A stretch of 64,000 nt of DNA. Origin: Trichoplax sp. H2 (lineage: Eukaryota > Placozoa > Uniplacotomia > Trichoplacea). The notes under the pieces were generated by a model. It was not told the DNA's origin, searched no databases, and saw nothing but the letters and a program-made list of their open reading frames with translations. The stretch is taken from assembly GCA_003344405.1 (NCBI GenBank), contig NOWV01000008.1:124001-188000 (forward strand). The letters are read 5' to 3'. Position 1 is the stretch's first letter, and every line of letters starts with the position of its first letter. Shown here in pieces: positions 37,648 through 50,702 of this stretch. Position numbers and translations under genes: made by a program.

Positions 37648-40600
37648 ATGTCCAACAAAATGGGAATCAACGATGGTAGAGGCGACCATCATCGTAGTGG
37701 AAATAACTATAATACATATAAGCGCCCGACGTATTCGAGTAGTTCCGGTGAGGAAGACATTATCGATGGTTTCGCAATTTCCTCATACTCTTCCGTCACA
37801 GCATTGGAGGTAAGATAAATCGATTGCTTGTAATAATAATAATAAATAAAATAGCCTATTGTAACTTACAAGACTTTCATCCGTCACCATTTTTGCCATC
37901 CAATGTAACTTGCAATCATGTTGAACATGACTGTAAAATACTGACGTCGTACGGTATGAATTTTCAAGATGGAGTAGCGATTGAAAGTATAGCATCACCG
38001 GTATTCACATTACCTTGTACAGTTTATCGATACGCTTGTTCACTGATAGTGTCATGATTGGAGTGTTACTAACGAGTAGTACTAATAATTACTTTATGCA
38101 TGATGGAAAGAATGTGAATATGAACGACTATACACAAATCGAAAGAGGATACCGCTTCCATGCAGTCAAACTACTGCATGCGTGGAACCGTGGTGATTAT
38201 TTTACTTTTGCATGCCCGTACGGCGTTGAACAATTCGTGAACATTTGTCGACAGAATGTGAGATATTCATGTGCTAGACTTGTGTACTCGATAAAGTAGT
38301 AAATTTGATAGTCAATCCTGTCACAAATGAAAATGAGAAAGGAATGTGGCTAATTGATTAATTCGCGTATATCATGTCTCAAAATCATTCTTCAAATGAG
38401 GTTCTATTTTGGCCTTTGCTTTCATTTGTGCTATAATGACTGTAGACTGCACATTGGAAAGTGACTAAAAAGACACTACTTGTAATATCAACTCGTTCAG
38501 TGTCACTGGCTAGTTTCCATTGCTATACCGTATCTTGTCAATGAATTTTAAAGTAGAATTTATGTTGTACAAATCATTTTATAAACTAGACCCGTAGTTC
38601 ATTCCATTTTGCAAGATTATTCGTATATTGTCATTACCCTAGTACATTCTTGCTTATTGATGCGGTATTTGGTGCTATAGTATTCAAGCACTGATTTCGC
38701 TAGACAGACATTGAAAATTTTTTCCATGGAGAAGTGATTTTTGCCAACCTTAGAAGTGCTTTATCATAGGCTGTTGGACAACATGATCAATGTAATACCA
38801 ATTGTATCATTACTTGGCCAATGGATTAAACAGTTTACAGCACCTTCCCCTTTCAATGACATTATTGTACATCAGACTAGAGAAGTGAACCGTACTACAA
38901 GTCATTGCTGGTATGGTGTGATGACACTAGTTCGTTGCCACTACATTATGTATGGAGAGAGAGAGAGAGACTGTGGTGAGCACACACTGTGCTCGACCCG
39001 TCAAAGTCATCGTGATAGAAATGAGACTAAAGATCAATGTAGTGGTGTCACGCAACTCAGGCGTTTGTATCGTACTTTCACTCGTGTCACGACACGTCCG
39101 TTAATAATGTGTACTTTCAGTCCAGTCCAGTCCAGTCCGGTCCAGTACGGTACGGTAGAGTATGACGGGTGTTATAATGTGGAGTGGACAATGGCGATCC
39201 CTTTTCTTGCATAGCTACTAGTAAAATGCTCCAAAAAGATCAATCGTTATCAACCTTCCTCGACACATAGATCTGTTATTGTAGAAAGTTACTCACTTAT
39301 TATCCCTACTTATTAAAATCATGCATGGCCGATCAATTTTGTACAAATGGATGCAAAAATGACAATCTTCAAGGGATGCAATCACGTCCTAAAGTAGTGT
39401 AAATGGAAACAAGTACAGTAATTAAAGGACTATACGGTACAGTCAGGGACGACCATCAACTGATGCCTAGGCAACTGTGGATCAGATGAATCAACGGTAA
39501 CTGTGTATTAGCTTAAAATTCCAATGGTAGAATTCGTATCTTATAGTTTCTGCGTTTGTCTGTGACGACGTTCCTCACGTCAGTTGGACTATAAGTCTCT
39601 CACGTACTGTATAATTTATATGTACACTTGATGATGGATCATCATCATAATAACAATCAATATACACTCTTCTAGGAAAGGGTTATAACTAAGGGCCCGT
39701 GCGGTGTAGAGCACATGTTACAGTTGACATCTTTCTAACGGATACAATTCCTCCTTCGGTGCCAATCTCTCATCGACATGCTTGATCATAATATTATTAT
39801 AAATGTTAGAACACACTGCCTTGTCGTTGACTCACGCTTTGTGGGAACCCTTTCGGCTTGCACATGTCGCATACACGCATATAGAGATTGGAATAAATCT
39901 GTCAAGGTGTACAACCAATGATGCATTCTGTAGAATACGTAATGGTTTTTCTTACTGTTCATTCTAGTAGAATGGGACGATAATGGAAATGGATAGTAAG
40001 GACAGTGTAAGTAGTTCGTTCTTCACTGCCTAGCTATCTACCATCATGATGTTAACACCGACATCCTTCAAATGGATTGTCACTCTACATCATACTTTAC
40101 TATTATCTACAATCATGTTGCAACAACTCTGATAAATGCTGAAACATGGGATTGACATGTTACGCCGTATTACATTATCGTACAAAGATGCAAAAAAAAA
40201 CAACTACGTTAACAATTTAGTGTACTTGCTATATGTTACGTTACAATAAAATAAATAGATGAGCATTTTAGACGCTAACCGCAATCTCGTAGGTGCTCAT
40301 CAGATCAGTACTGATGATTACACCCATCTAGTTGAGTCTTGATATATGACATCATCATCATCAATATCAATTGTTGGAATAATTGATACAGGAAAAAAAT
40401 TGGCTTAACAAGCATCTCATCAGTCATATGAAGTTGTGAGCTACCGGCTACAATTTTGAACTTGTAGCTTCGCGGACAACTCTTCAATACTAAGACAAGA
40501 GAGCATTTTGCAACGATTAAAAATTTTGTTATAGCATTGATAGCCAAATTACGGACAAGAAGTATGCGACTGGCATAATCACACATTCTAGCTAATTACA

Positions 40601-43600
40601 ACATTGGATGACGCGCACGTAGTTGACAATATTGATCGTATTATTAAAAAAAATTTCTTTTCTATTTCAATGTAGGCGAGAGTAGCTACTGATAACCATC
40701 AGCGTAATAGGAATCTGAGAGGTATGAAAGAAAATTGTTTACATACCAGAAAAAGGAGAACAAGAAAACGATATAAGGTATACATGAAAGGGTAATCGAT
40801 AACTGTATACCGTATATTCCTAATGTTAACTGGAGTGATTAAGAGGTTTATATATTTCAAATTGACCAATTGCCATCATTCTTAAAATTGTAGCTGTGTA
40901 AGGCGTTTAACATTAATTCTTCTCCATCAATTATTCAAATAGATATCAAGAAGTAGTCCCGACAATTCTAATTCATCTGTATTAGCGTTAAAATTGGTTG
41001 ACGACGATGTTAGTCGTACAGAATGTTATAAAGCTTAACTTGAAATAAATTGTGATTCATTCATACATTGATGATAATAATAATATACTAATAAATAATG
41101 ATAATTATTTAAATACTTAGGGAATATCATCGGTTTCCTCCGGAGATGATAAGGTTACTTTTAACTCTTATTTAAGATAAATCGTCATAAAATGTAACGC
41201 TACTCCAATAGTGCTAAACTAAAATTTCATTTTCACAATATATATATATATATATACATATATAGTGCGAAAATGAAGATGAAAACCTGAATACCATATC
41301 ATATCGGGATATGAATAAGTCTGTAAGTTTCTTCTACACATTACGCCAGATTATCAATTAATTATAGAATGAATAGGTTCTTTGGCTTTAAAATTTGTTA
41401 TCATCCTACTTAATGAATTAGCATTAATGTACAACTAGAATATAAAACTATTCAAAATGTTTTCTTTTAACTGCAATAATCAGTCCTTATCGAGTTATAT
41501 TTGTCAGCAGTAAAAATTTTCGCTTGACACTGTATATTTTATCTTGTCTATGCAATTCAATCAATAGAACAAGGAAGGACGTCGTATCTTGAAAGGTGCG
41601 AATTAAATTTAATCGCTACAAGCATGTATTTGATAAATGCATCAATAGAATAGTTCACATTTACTATATAGAACATAGCAAACGTTAGTTAATTTATTTA
41701 ATACTTTTATGCATTACAGGAGATTTTCTATCAGAAACAAATTCCAATATTTCTGGCAAGCTGAGCGTAGCAAGCATTATTGGAAATTCATCTGCGTAAG
41801 TAAAACCGCTACAGAATATTTTTGACTTAAATCTTGCCGCTATTATATCTGTAATAAATAAACCTTCAATTTTTCTGTCACTCCAATGTATAGTTATTCT
41901 TTATCGATCGGTAGCATTACTATTATTGTCTACTAGTTTTTTAGTTTGTAACTATTTCATTGTTGATTAATTGAAATTAACAATTGATTATAATTCTAGT
42001 GATAGCAATAGCCTGCGTAGCAAAAATCATGGTTTAAATCGTGAACAGGGAGAAGCGCATACGCAGAACGGTAATTCAAAGACAGATATTTTATGTACGC
42101 GTAAACTATTTCGAATATGTAATAATACCATGCGAACTTTAATTTGCTACTGCTTCATACTAACAGATCAAGGGCTACGGGCGATAAGAACACCTGTTCG
42201 ACGAATTGGTGACTTAGACAGTCAGGTATGTGACTATTTCCAACATCAGTCGTATCCATACATATAATTGGATGATATAATAGTATTTATTTAGTTCTTA
42301 GGCAGGTAAACCTAAATATTACCAAGTGTTATCATTCAAAAATTATATGTAAACGTGAATTATGGCAATGCACACCGTTAAACCCTATCTATTTATATCA
42401 TTATTTACAGATATCGGGAAAATGGTGTAATGCCCATGTTAAAATTGCTCGCTTAATTTTACAAGAGAAATTAAAGGAGAAAGTACGTTTTCATAATAAT
42501 ATTAATACCCAAATTATAATTTATCCGTACATTACAGTAAGTAATGTCGCTTTATAATAACATAAAAACTTATTTATATAGGATCGAACAGATAATAATA
42601 AAGACCCTGCTAGTAGTAATTCTATCCATACCATAGCATCTAGCCGATATGATGGTGCAACAAATTTACCGGGATATACATTACAATCTCAAGTTAAAGA
42701 TTCAGTCGTTCCTCCTCTTGGATTGTCTGTGTATCCAGGTTGTAACTAAATCATGAGTAACTTTTATTATAGTATAATTAGTAGCTATTTTTTAAATCAC
42801 ACTTACCAGGTTAAATACATTTATAGGTTATTCGTTTCCAAATGCACCCGGAGCTGCTACACAAAACGGACAAGTAGGTTCTTCGTATGACATGACTTCA
42901 GGTACCAGTTCTATTCTTGGAACAAGATCGATCGGTAACTATGGTAGTAGTAGTCCGTATCAATCTCCAAATTTACCTTCAGTGGTAAAAAGAGAAGAAG
43001 TAACATCGATGAACAATTCCGGACCAAGTGGAGGCAACTGGGGTAATCTTAGTAGGTATGCTGTATAAAATACAATACTAAAAATTATTTTAATACAGTA
43101 AGTTATCAATTTTATCTTTTCATTTACTAACTCGATCATGTATTGTACTGCATCATTTTTAATCAGAGTTCATGCCGACCAAGTTTCCAAACGATCGAAA
43201 ACCAAGTCACCCAGTAAGGCCTCACATTCTCCTGATGTTGAAGCCATTAATGGCTCTACTACAGGTACAACCGCCATCAAAAATGAATCAGAGAATGAAA
43301 ATCGAAATACAACGAAAAAAGACACTTTACAAGATGATAAAAAATCTGAAGGTGATTCATATGTGAAAGATCACGGAAATGATGCTACTCAAGCCCAGCC
43401 AATTAATGACTCTGTGAACAAGGAATTAGATTCTAAGAAAGGCGATAAAAGTAGCTTTGTTAAAAATAGAGGAAGCCCGCTACTAGAACACACTAGACCT
43501 GGTAGCAATCACATAAATCAAGCTGAGCGCAACGTTAGAAATCCATCGCCTAGAGCGCGTTCTAGTGGATCAGAAAGTAGTCGTTTAAAAGCTTCCGCTA

Positions 43601-44376
43601 GTCATATCATGGACAGCGGAAGGGCGGATTCGGTCCCCAGGCTCAGTATGGGTCACAATACTGGAGCACTAAGAGAAATTAATACTGCAGAAAGATATTT
43701 TGCTTATGGGCCTGATATCTCCTCAAATACGAATCCGTTAATGAATCAATTAGAAATGAATCAGTTATATAGAAATATGTTTAATCAACACCCATTACAG
43801 TCTCCAGAATTTGCACATGCATCGAACGCGAATGTACCACAGCAATCTCCATACATTGACCAAAGGCACTTTAATTTAGTTACTGCTAATAGTTCACTAT
43901 CACAATATGGGATGGATGCAACAACCGCTTACTACTTAAGTCAGCATCCTAGTGTATCAGGCTATAGTGGCCAACTAGGTAGTGCTCTTAACTCTACCAA
44001 TTATTCGGTTGATATGCGAAAATTTGAGCAAGCAGGCCCGATATTATTTGGCGGTTTAAGTTCAGGCATATCTCAGAGTCCTTCAGCACATCAAAATGGA
44101 ATACACGGTATGATACACGGTATGTCACCAAGATTATCAGCACCTGGAATGTCGGGTGGAATTAGTAATAAACCGGTGGGCGTTTCAAGCCTGGATCAAT
44201 TGCAACTTACTGCAAATTCAGTATCAACTCATAGTCAGCCAAGTTATGGAATCCGTCCGCCCTCAGGTGAAGATCCTGTTAATCCTTTGAACACTATTCC
44301 AATAACATCTTCCTTGCATCCTGGCTTTAGAGGTACTAAGCCAGATTCAAGAGATGATCGATCGACATCTAATTAA
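37648..44376 (+). CDS. AUTS2: AUTS2 / fibrosin family protein (AUTS2-FBRS-FBRSL1 ortholog)
   Basis: Exons: 37648-37809, 40676-40777, 40943-41008, 41121-41153, 41266-41322 (or 41326), 41720-41795, 42000-42225, 42411-42482, 42582-42738, 42827-43055, 43167-44376 (stop TAA); about 800 aa. The first exon carries the family signature EEDIIDGFAISSYSSVTALE (human EEDIIDGFAMTSF...EALE). The exon at 42411 encodes GKWCNAHVKIARLIL, matching human GKWCAMHVHIAWQIY. The rest is low-complexity, rich in Ser/Gly/Pro/Gln, with a basic patch in exon 2 (TRKRRTRKRYK), as in this mostly disordered nuclear family, which acts with Polycomb-type complexes and transcription in vertebrates. One junction (41322/41720) is out of phase by one base unless a weaker donor four bases on is used or a small exon was missed. 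Vertebrates have three paralogs; this is the single pre-duplication form. Confidence 0.88.
37810..40675 (+). other. First intron of the AUTS2-like gene
   Basis: A 2.9-kb intron between phase-0 exons. It includes short GA and CCAGT simple repeats near 38958 and 39120 and a 157-codon ORF at 38741-39214 that runs through them and lacks any family motif. No nested gene is supported. Confidence 0.6.
42071..42166 (+). other. Probable stop-free 96-nt intron inside an AUTS2-like exon
   Basis: Donor GGTAATTC and acceptor CTAACAG bound a segment of exactly 32 codons that keeps the reading frame whether spliced or retained. Its translation is Cys-rich and hydrophobic (RTLICYCFILT), unlike the disordered polar protein around it, so it is more likely intron than exon. 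Confidence 0.6.
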
Positions 44377-47119
44377 TTCGACCATATAACCTATATGATT
44401 TTAAAGTATTGAATGAAGAAAGCACATTAGCGATTTACTTTTCAAAAGGAATTGAAATTTTGTATTATACGTGACATGTAAATTCATCGTTAATAATATT
44501 TTAACCCTATTATTCTTCGTTAGCTCTTGGTTGAAAATTTCGAGTGTATGTTCCATAATGTTGATATTTATGAATCTATCTTTAAATAATATGGTACACT
44601 GTATATTATGAACAAATCTTACAACATATTTTATGTCGATTTCGTAATTTTTCGTTGATGCATTTAGTCATATGTATTTCCACTAAGACCACTTAACGTA
44701 TTATTCTGTGAAAAATTCAATGAAATCGTATTGTCTATCTAATGGATTAATAATATAGTCCAATAAGGATAATCGAACAAAACAGTATTTACGATAATGA
44801 TCCATCTTCTATGTATAATCCACCAGTTTAATAATAATAATATTGGCAAAATTAATGGCGGTGACAAATTCTGTTTATTAATTCTCTTATAAAATATCGC
44901 CCATTTTCAATTCTTGTAAAGTATATCTGCATAATTAATACGATTTTCTTGTCTGCCGATACGGTAAAAGATCTATCGGGAGTATCATTTTAGTTGTATA
45001 CTGTGTATCAGCGCTACATAGTTCAACAAATTTTGCTACTTTACGCTAAACTTAATAGTGTCGCCGATCATGTTTGGTGAAGGATTGTGTCTTATGTACA
45101 TGTTTTCTTGCTATCTTAAAATGCTGATTTTACCAAGTGTTTTTTTGTAATATGATTTATATAAGAATATGATGACCAGATACTTCACCACACATTGATT
45201 AAACTTGAAGTTATGTTGCTGTTTTATCTACTGTCACTATATTAAGAGTACTGTATAATGTACTTTCATTGAATAGTACACTGTTTTGCTCTATTACTAT
45301 TAATAACTATTTATGATTGACTATTACGGTGATAGTACTAATTCTTTATTGTAACTTATCTTACAATTGATAAAAGAAAATTCTTGTATTATTATAAGTC
45401 ACCATTTGTGACAACGGTATTCGTCTATCTACTCGTTATATTCCGAATAACTATGATACGAATGGGTCATCAGTATTTTGTACTCTCTTTTATTCGATTT
45501 CTAATATTGATATTACAGTATGAGTTGGGCTGCAAGACCATTTAGGGTACTAAAATTTGTACAGTAAAGTCTATTTGACCTAATCTTGTGACCCATGATA
45601 CAGCAATAATATAATTGAAACTAGGATAAAAATCATGGCGGCAAATTTATTCTTGGTTCAATTTTACGACGTGACGGTAAATATAGTAAAAGTAAATACG
45701 GCGCAGAGTTGCGGATGACAATCCCTTTCTTGAAAGGAGTACAATTTAAGTTGACACATGGAACACTTTAAGACTCAACTTTATTTAATGATGTATGTAC
45801 TGTAATTACAGTAGAAAATATTTAGCACGTCTGGCTCTGCTAACAATCCATTGACTTGTGGATAAATAAGCGCCGTCAATTCGCATTCGGTCTCATTTTA
45901 CTTTTTGCCTTAGCAGTCAAGATTGTTCGCAAGTGCTTCATTGAGTTCATTTTGAGTTAGCCTCTAAGGGAATTTAAATTTTCAGCTTCGATCTGGGTCA
46001 ATGATTTCATCGTACTGCTCTACATAAGAGTGCAGTTGCCTTGTACATTATGCTGTGTGTACTGTATACCTCAGTTTATACAGTGCAACCTATTTCATCA
46101 CGTAATAACAGCTGGCATTTATTACAATTATAATTATCGATATAATCCTAGCTGATTGCTGCCAATTTATTACTCTAATCTAATTTTATAGATAGTAATA
46201 GATATGGAAAGATTTCGCTTATATGACGAGGGTCTTAACTAAACAATGACTACTATTTATGAAAAATGAACGATAAATCTTTCAATTTCTCTATTTTCCA
46301 TATGCGCCTAGGATAAAATTAATCAATAGACTGATATACAGCTCTACGCGTATGACAACTGCTATTTATTGCAACAATCAGGACAATCCTAATTAATGGT
46401 TACTCATTTCAATATTAATCCAATGTACAAATAGTAACATATGTAAATTAATCGAAAAGCTCATAATAATTAACAATCTACCATCCCTTCTCCTTATTTT
46501 CCTTAAATTGATACAATCAATAAATACTCATACTTAATTATTGCGATTTATTATAATGTTATAGCACTTAAAATTGTTCTGCTATGCATGCTACTGTCGT
46601 ATCCTCTATTTTTCCGAGTTGCTACCAATACAAAAGTATCGCTTTCATAGTAATCTATTATGCAGATCAATACATAAATTCAAATATCATCAATATTGTT
46701 GCGCTTTTCCTCTCTTTGATATAGCTACTACTGAAGGAAAAGTTTAAGCTTTGAACTCTATTCCAATAAATCAATTTTCATTGCTAAAAGTGAGAAAATC
46801 GATTTTCAATATAGTAGACGAGATCATGAGAAAGATTCGTAATTCCTTGGTCCGGGTAGTATCGTTTCCCAATCCTATCGTAGGTTCACAATACTCTGCT
46901 TAATACCATTGAAATGGTTCATACTGTCTATAGTTATTTTAATGAGAGAGATGAAACTATACTAAAATGCCTAGGCCTTAACGCGCATGGCTCTTCTACG
47001 CTACAGTACTGCACCATCCATCCATTCGATGACCAAAAATCAATTTTCTCTCAGCAACATCGACAAGATCAATGAGAAGTTTTTTATCGAATCACTCGTT
47101 CTATCCAGCAATCTGAGCC
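44377..47119. other. Intergenic region between AUTS2-like and GDPD genes
   Basis: A 2.7-kb AT-rich stretch that includes the AUTS2-like 3' UTR. I see no gene, RNA or repeat array. A 71-codon ORF at 46987-47202 overlaps the GDPD first exon in another frame and is a shadow. Confidence 0.6.
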
Positions 47120-50100
47120 ATGTTTTATGTATTCCTTGGTTTATCCACTTATGTTGCTACTTCTATTTTCTTCTTATACAATCCCCAATTATTACATGGT
47201 AAAAAAAAGTCTGCAATTAAATGCAGGCATATAAGCCATCGTGGAGGTAAACATGGTCAATATTGTGCATTTCGTTTATTTCTAGAAATAATTTAGACCT
47301 GATATATCTAGATATACATCGATTGATTCAGTTGACACTATTTTCTGTACTTGTTATACAACGAGATCCATAGATACCTGAAAGCTAGAGTATCGATCAA
47401 GTTCTACTTTAATGTATATTCGTATCTTAGTAGCATAACGCTTAAGTTCATACGTAAAGACCTTTTATACTCCTTTGCTGTCAACTTACCTCGGAAAGAA
47501 TTATAAATCAGATATACATTTATTGATTCTGCTTACTCTATTTTCTGTACTTGTTATACAACGAGATACATAGATACCTGAAATTTAGAGTATCAATCAA
47601 CCTCTACCTAATGCGTACTTGTATTCTTATGCTTACGCAATCTTCTGTGCTTCTTATACTGTACAACGAGATGCTATTTACACTCCTGAAAGCTAAAGTA
47701 TCGATCAAGTTCTACCTAATACGTATTCGTATCTTAGTAGCATAATGCTTAAGTTCAGGCTTGAAACCATTTCTATGCTCCTATGCTGTCATCTTACCTA
47801 GGAGTGGACTGCAAATCTAGATATCCCGTATACGCGTCTCTACAACGTTACCCTGTTTATTCTCTATACTTCTTATACAATGAGATGTCTAGATACCTAA
47901 AAAGCTAGAGTATCGATCAAATTATACCTATTATGTATTCGTATCTTAGTAGTATAATCTTTAATTTCCATGCTACCATCTTTACCTAAGAATAGATTGC
48001 AAGTCTTTGATCGAACTTCTAATATGTAATATAATAATCAATTTATTTATCAGGTGCTGCTGAAAACTTGGAGAATACTATCACTGCTTTTAAACAGTAA
48101 GTAACCTCCCATCATACGTATCTTTTCTAGGCATATCTTCTAATTTATAGAGTTGCTTAGTAATGCTATTTCTTGCTGTCGAATTACAAGACCGTACAAT
48201 GCTGTTGAAAGGAAATTTTAGTGTCCTATACTATATTACCTTGGACTACAGTGATAACAATCGTAATGAAAATAAACTCGACAGGATCGTGGTCGATTCT
48301 CTTTTTTCCAACTATAGTGACAATTAGGAAATAATACGAAAATAAGAGTACGTTTTAAGGAGACTTAGAATTAGTTTTATTGATTTAAACAGTTCGACTA
48401 CTGTAAAATCTACAGCTCTGCAGGCAACCTGACAACAAAGTGATTATGAATGATAAAACTGATTCAAGACACAAGAATAATAATCTGATATAGAATGGTC
48501 AAGAATACTACATACTCGCATTTGCCTCATATCTCATATTATTCTACTATATGGGATGTTGAGCGCTTCCAAGAAAATGTACCTAAATCGAATGTTAGCC
48601 GTTGCACTATTATCGTATATGTTAATGCGATATTCTCTAATCTAATTTATAGTATTTGTAAACAGCACTAAAGCAAGCAAGAGTATCTAATAAGGATATT
48701 AAATAAATAATTCTAATCAATTTTTTATGTAGATTATTACGTTTGATAGCTAAAATGTAAGCATTGACAATGAATATGCTTCTATCAGATGTTTAATTTC
48801 CTATTTTTAAAAATCCATAATCGCTCATTAGTAATATTCAAGCTAAAAAAACAGTATGGTGAATATTGAAAAGTACGCGTATACGTAGATGGGATGATTA
48901 TCCAAAACAATATAAAATACGATAATATAGGACAAACAGCCGAGTTAGTTAATATAATGTGTATAGAGTAGCGAGCGATTGTAGTTGATAATTGGTATAC
49001 TCCTTAATACCACTACTAAACGTTTAATAGTGATATAAATCCGACACAGATACAGCTATACTGTAAAACATATAGTACCTAGAATTTTTATAGTAAAACT
49101 CTTACAACTTTATCTTTAAAAATTTAATTCATAACTATCCTTTATGCTGTCTGACAGATGGTTTTTATCTTTGCTTTGCAGTGCAATCGATTGTGATACT
49201 GATATGCTGGAGATTGATCTACACATTACAAAAGATGAACAGGTTGCAAAATGCTACTTAAGTTGCTAATAAACGGTCTACAGTTTAATTAAATCTATTT
49301 CTCATTACTTAATTATTTGACTACTTTTAGGTAGTGGTATCACATGATGATTATCTTTCAAGATCTTGCCAAAAAGCAATATATGTTAATCAAACTGATT
49401 ATCAGGTAAAATAGCGAGCTATACATCTTAATCTAATACTTGTTGCATTAAACTGATAACAGTAAAATTCTATCCTATCCAACACTTACCATTGCAAACA
49501 TACGTAATTAACGAGTAATAAACCTTAGGATTTACCGATGCTTGAACCTCCTCTGAAAGTTACTTTCACAAAAGATGATTGGTGCTATGGTGATCGTAGC
49601 GATCGAAAAATAGCGCTATTAAGTGAAGTGTTTGATGCATTTCCGAATACTCCTATTAATATGGACCTCAAAGTTTGCGATGAAAAGCTAATCATTCAGG
49701 TTATCAGGAATGAGTTTAATTATAATTGATTGAGACTTGTTATAATGTACTATTGGACGACATTATATTAGCCTACGTACGATATCAGATAATACTCAAT
49801 GTTTGCTTTGTAGACGGACTGTTTAATCAGAAAGTACAAGAGAGAAAACATAACCATTTGGGGAAGTGCAAATGATGTCGTTTTGCAAAAATTATACTTA
49901 CAAGTACATACAATAAATGGTTTTATTGAATAATATGATAACGTTATCAACCTTTGTTTTAATCTTCAATTAAAATATCTCTTTAGAATCCTGAAGTTCC
50001 AACATTTTTCTCTAAGAGACGTGTGGTGATTACAATTTTACTTTTTTATACTGGTTTGTTACCGTTTGTTCCCATCAAAGAATCGTACTTTGAGGTGATT

Positions 50101-50702
50101 ATGCCAAGCATAGTTAAAAAGTGAGTAACCTCTTATTGAATAATCTTGCTCTATCTAGTTTATGGGCACACTCAATAACTCTTTTATCATTACTTTTGGA
50201 TAATATGTATATTTATAGAGTTTTAAACCCAGAACTTCCTATAAAAAGTTGTGCCTATGCCAAATTCATCGATTAGTAAGTTCTACAATTAACTGGCAAT
50301 GGAAATATTACCCATTATAGTCTGTATCGTATACTATACGTAATTAGTCTGTTTATTCGTATCTAAGACAGAAAATAGAAAAAATTTCTATTTATAGTAA
50401 AATCAAATAAATTTTTGATAACATAAATATATGTATCTCTTCACTAACAGTTTACTGATGAGGCCAAGCTTGATAAATCATTTAAAGCGCAGAGGCATAC
50501 AGGTTTAACTGAAATTGTTTAGTTATAGTGCGCAAATTAGAGTTGCTTGAATTAAAACGTGAAATCTCTTCGATAGGTATATCTGTGGGTGCTCAATGAT
50601 GAAAATGACTTTCGTAGGGCGTTCGGATTAGGAGCTGATGGAATTGTTACCGATTATCCCACCAAACTGCAAAAATTTCTACAAAAACAAAAAAGCGACT
50701 AA
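47120..50702 (+). CDS. GDPD1: Glycerophosphodiester phosphodiesterase domain protein 1/3 (lysophospholipase D)
   Basis: Exons: 47120-47246, 48054-48096, 49182-49242, 49331-49405, 49529-49699, 49814-49903, 49987-50120, 50219-50275, 50451-50502, 50577-50702 (stop TAA). Phases agree, giving 311 aa against 314 in human GDPD1. A membrane segment lies at about 2-20 and a second hydrophobic stretch at about 202-218. The catalytic core is intact: SHRGG (H40), ENLENT (E46), MLEIDLHITKDEQ (E67, D69) and VVVSHDD (H82). PNTPINMDLKV, ITIWGSAN and VTDYPTKL also match the family. GDPD1/3 hydrolyse lysophospholipids to lysophosphatidic acid at the ER. The start Met is supported by an in-frame stop two codons upstream and by matching human length. 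Intron 1 holds a tandem repeat. Confidence 0.95.
47310..48005. repeat. Tandem repeat in GDPD intron 1, unit about 200 bp
   Basis: The phrase TTTTCTGTACTTGTTATACA, then ACGAGAT.CATAGATACCTGA, AGAGTATCGATCAA.TTCTAC and TTCGTATCTTAGTAGCATAA recurs near 47340, 47540, 47640 (internal partial copy) and 47850. Confidence 0.8.

Noticed and set aside
38741-39214. 157-codon plus-strand ORF in the AUTS2-like first intron
   Set aside because: It runs through GA and CCAGT simple repeats, has no domain-like motif, lacks splice signals linking it to anything and lies wholly between two phase-0 exons of a well supported gene.
46987-47202. 71-codon ORF next to the GDPD gene
   Set aside because: It overlaps the GDPD first exon in a different frame. 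The frame starting at 47120 gives the membrane anchor and the SHRGG catalytic motif.
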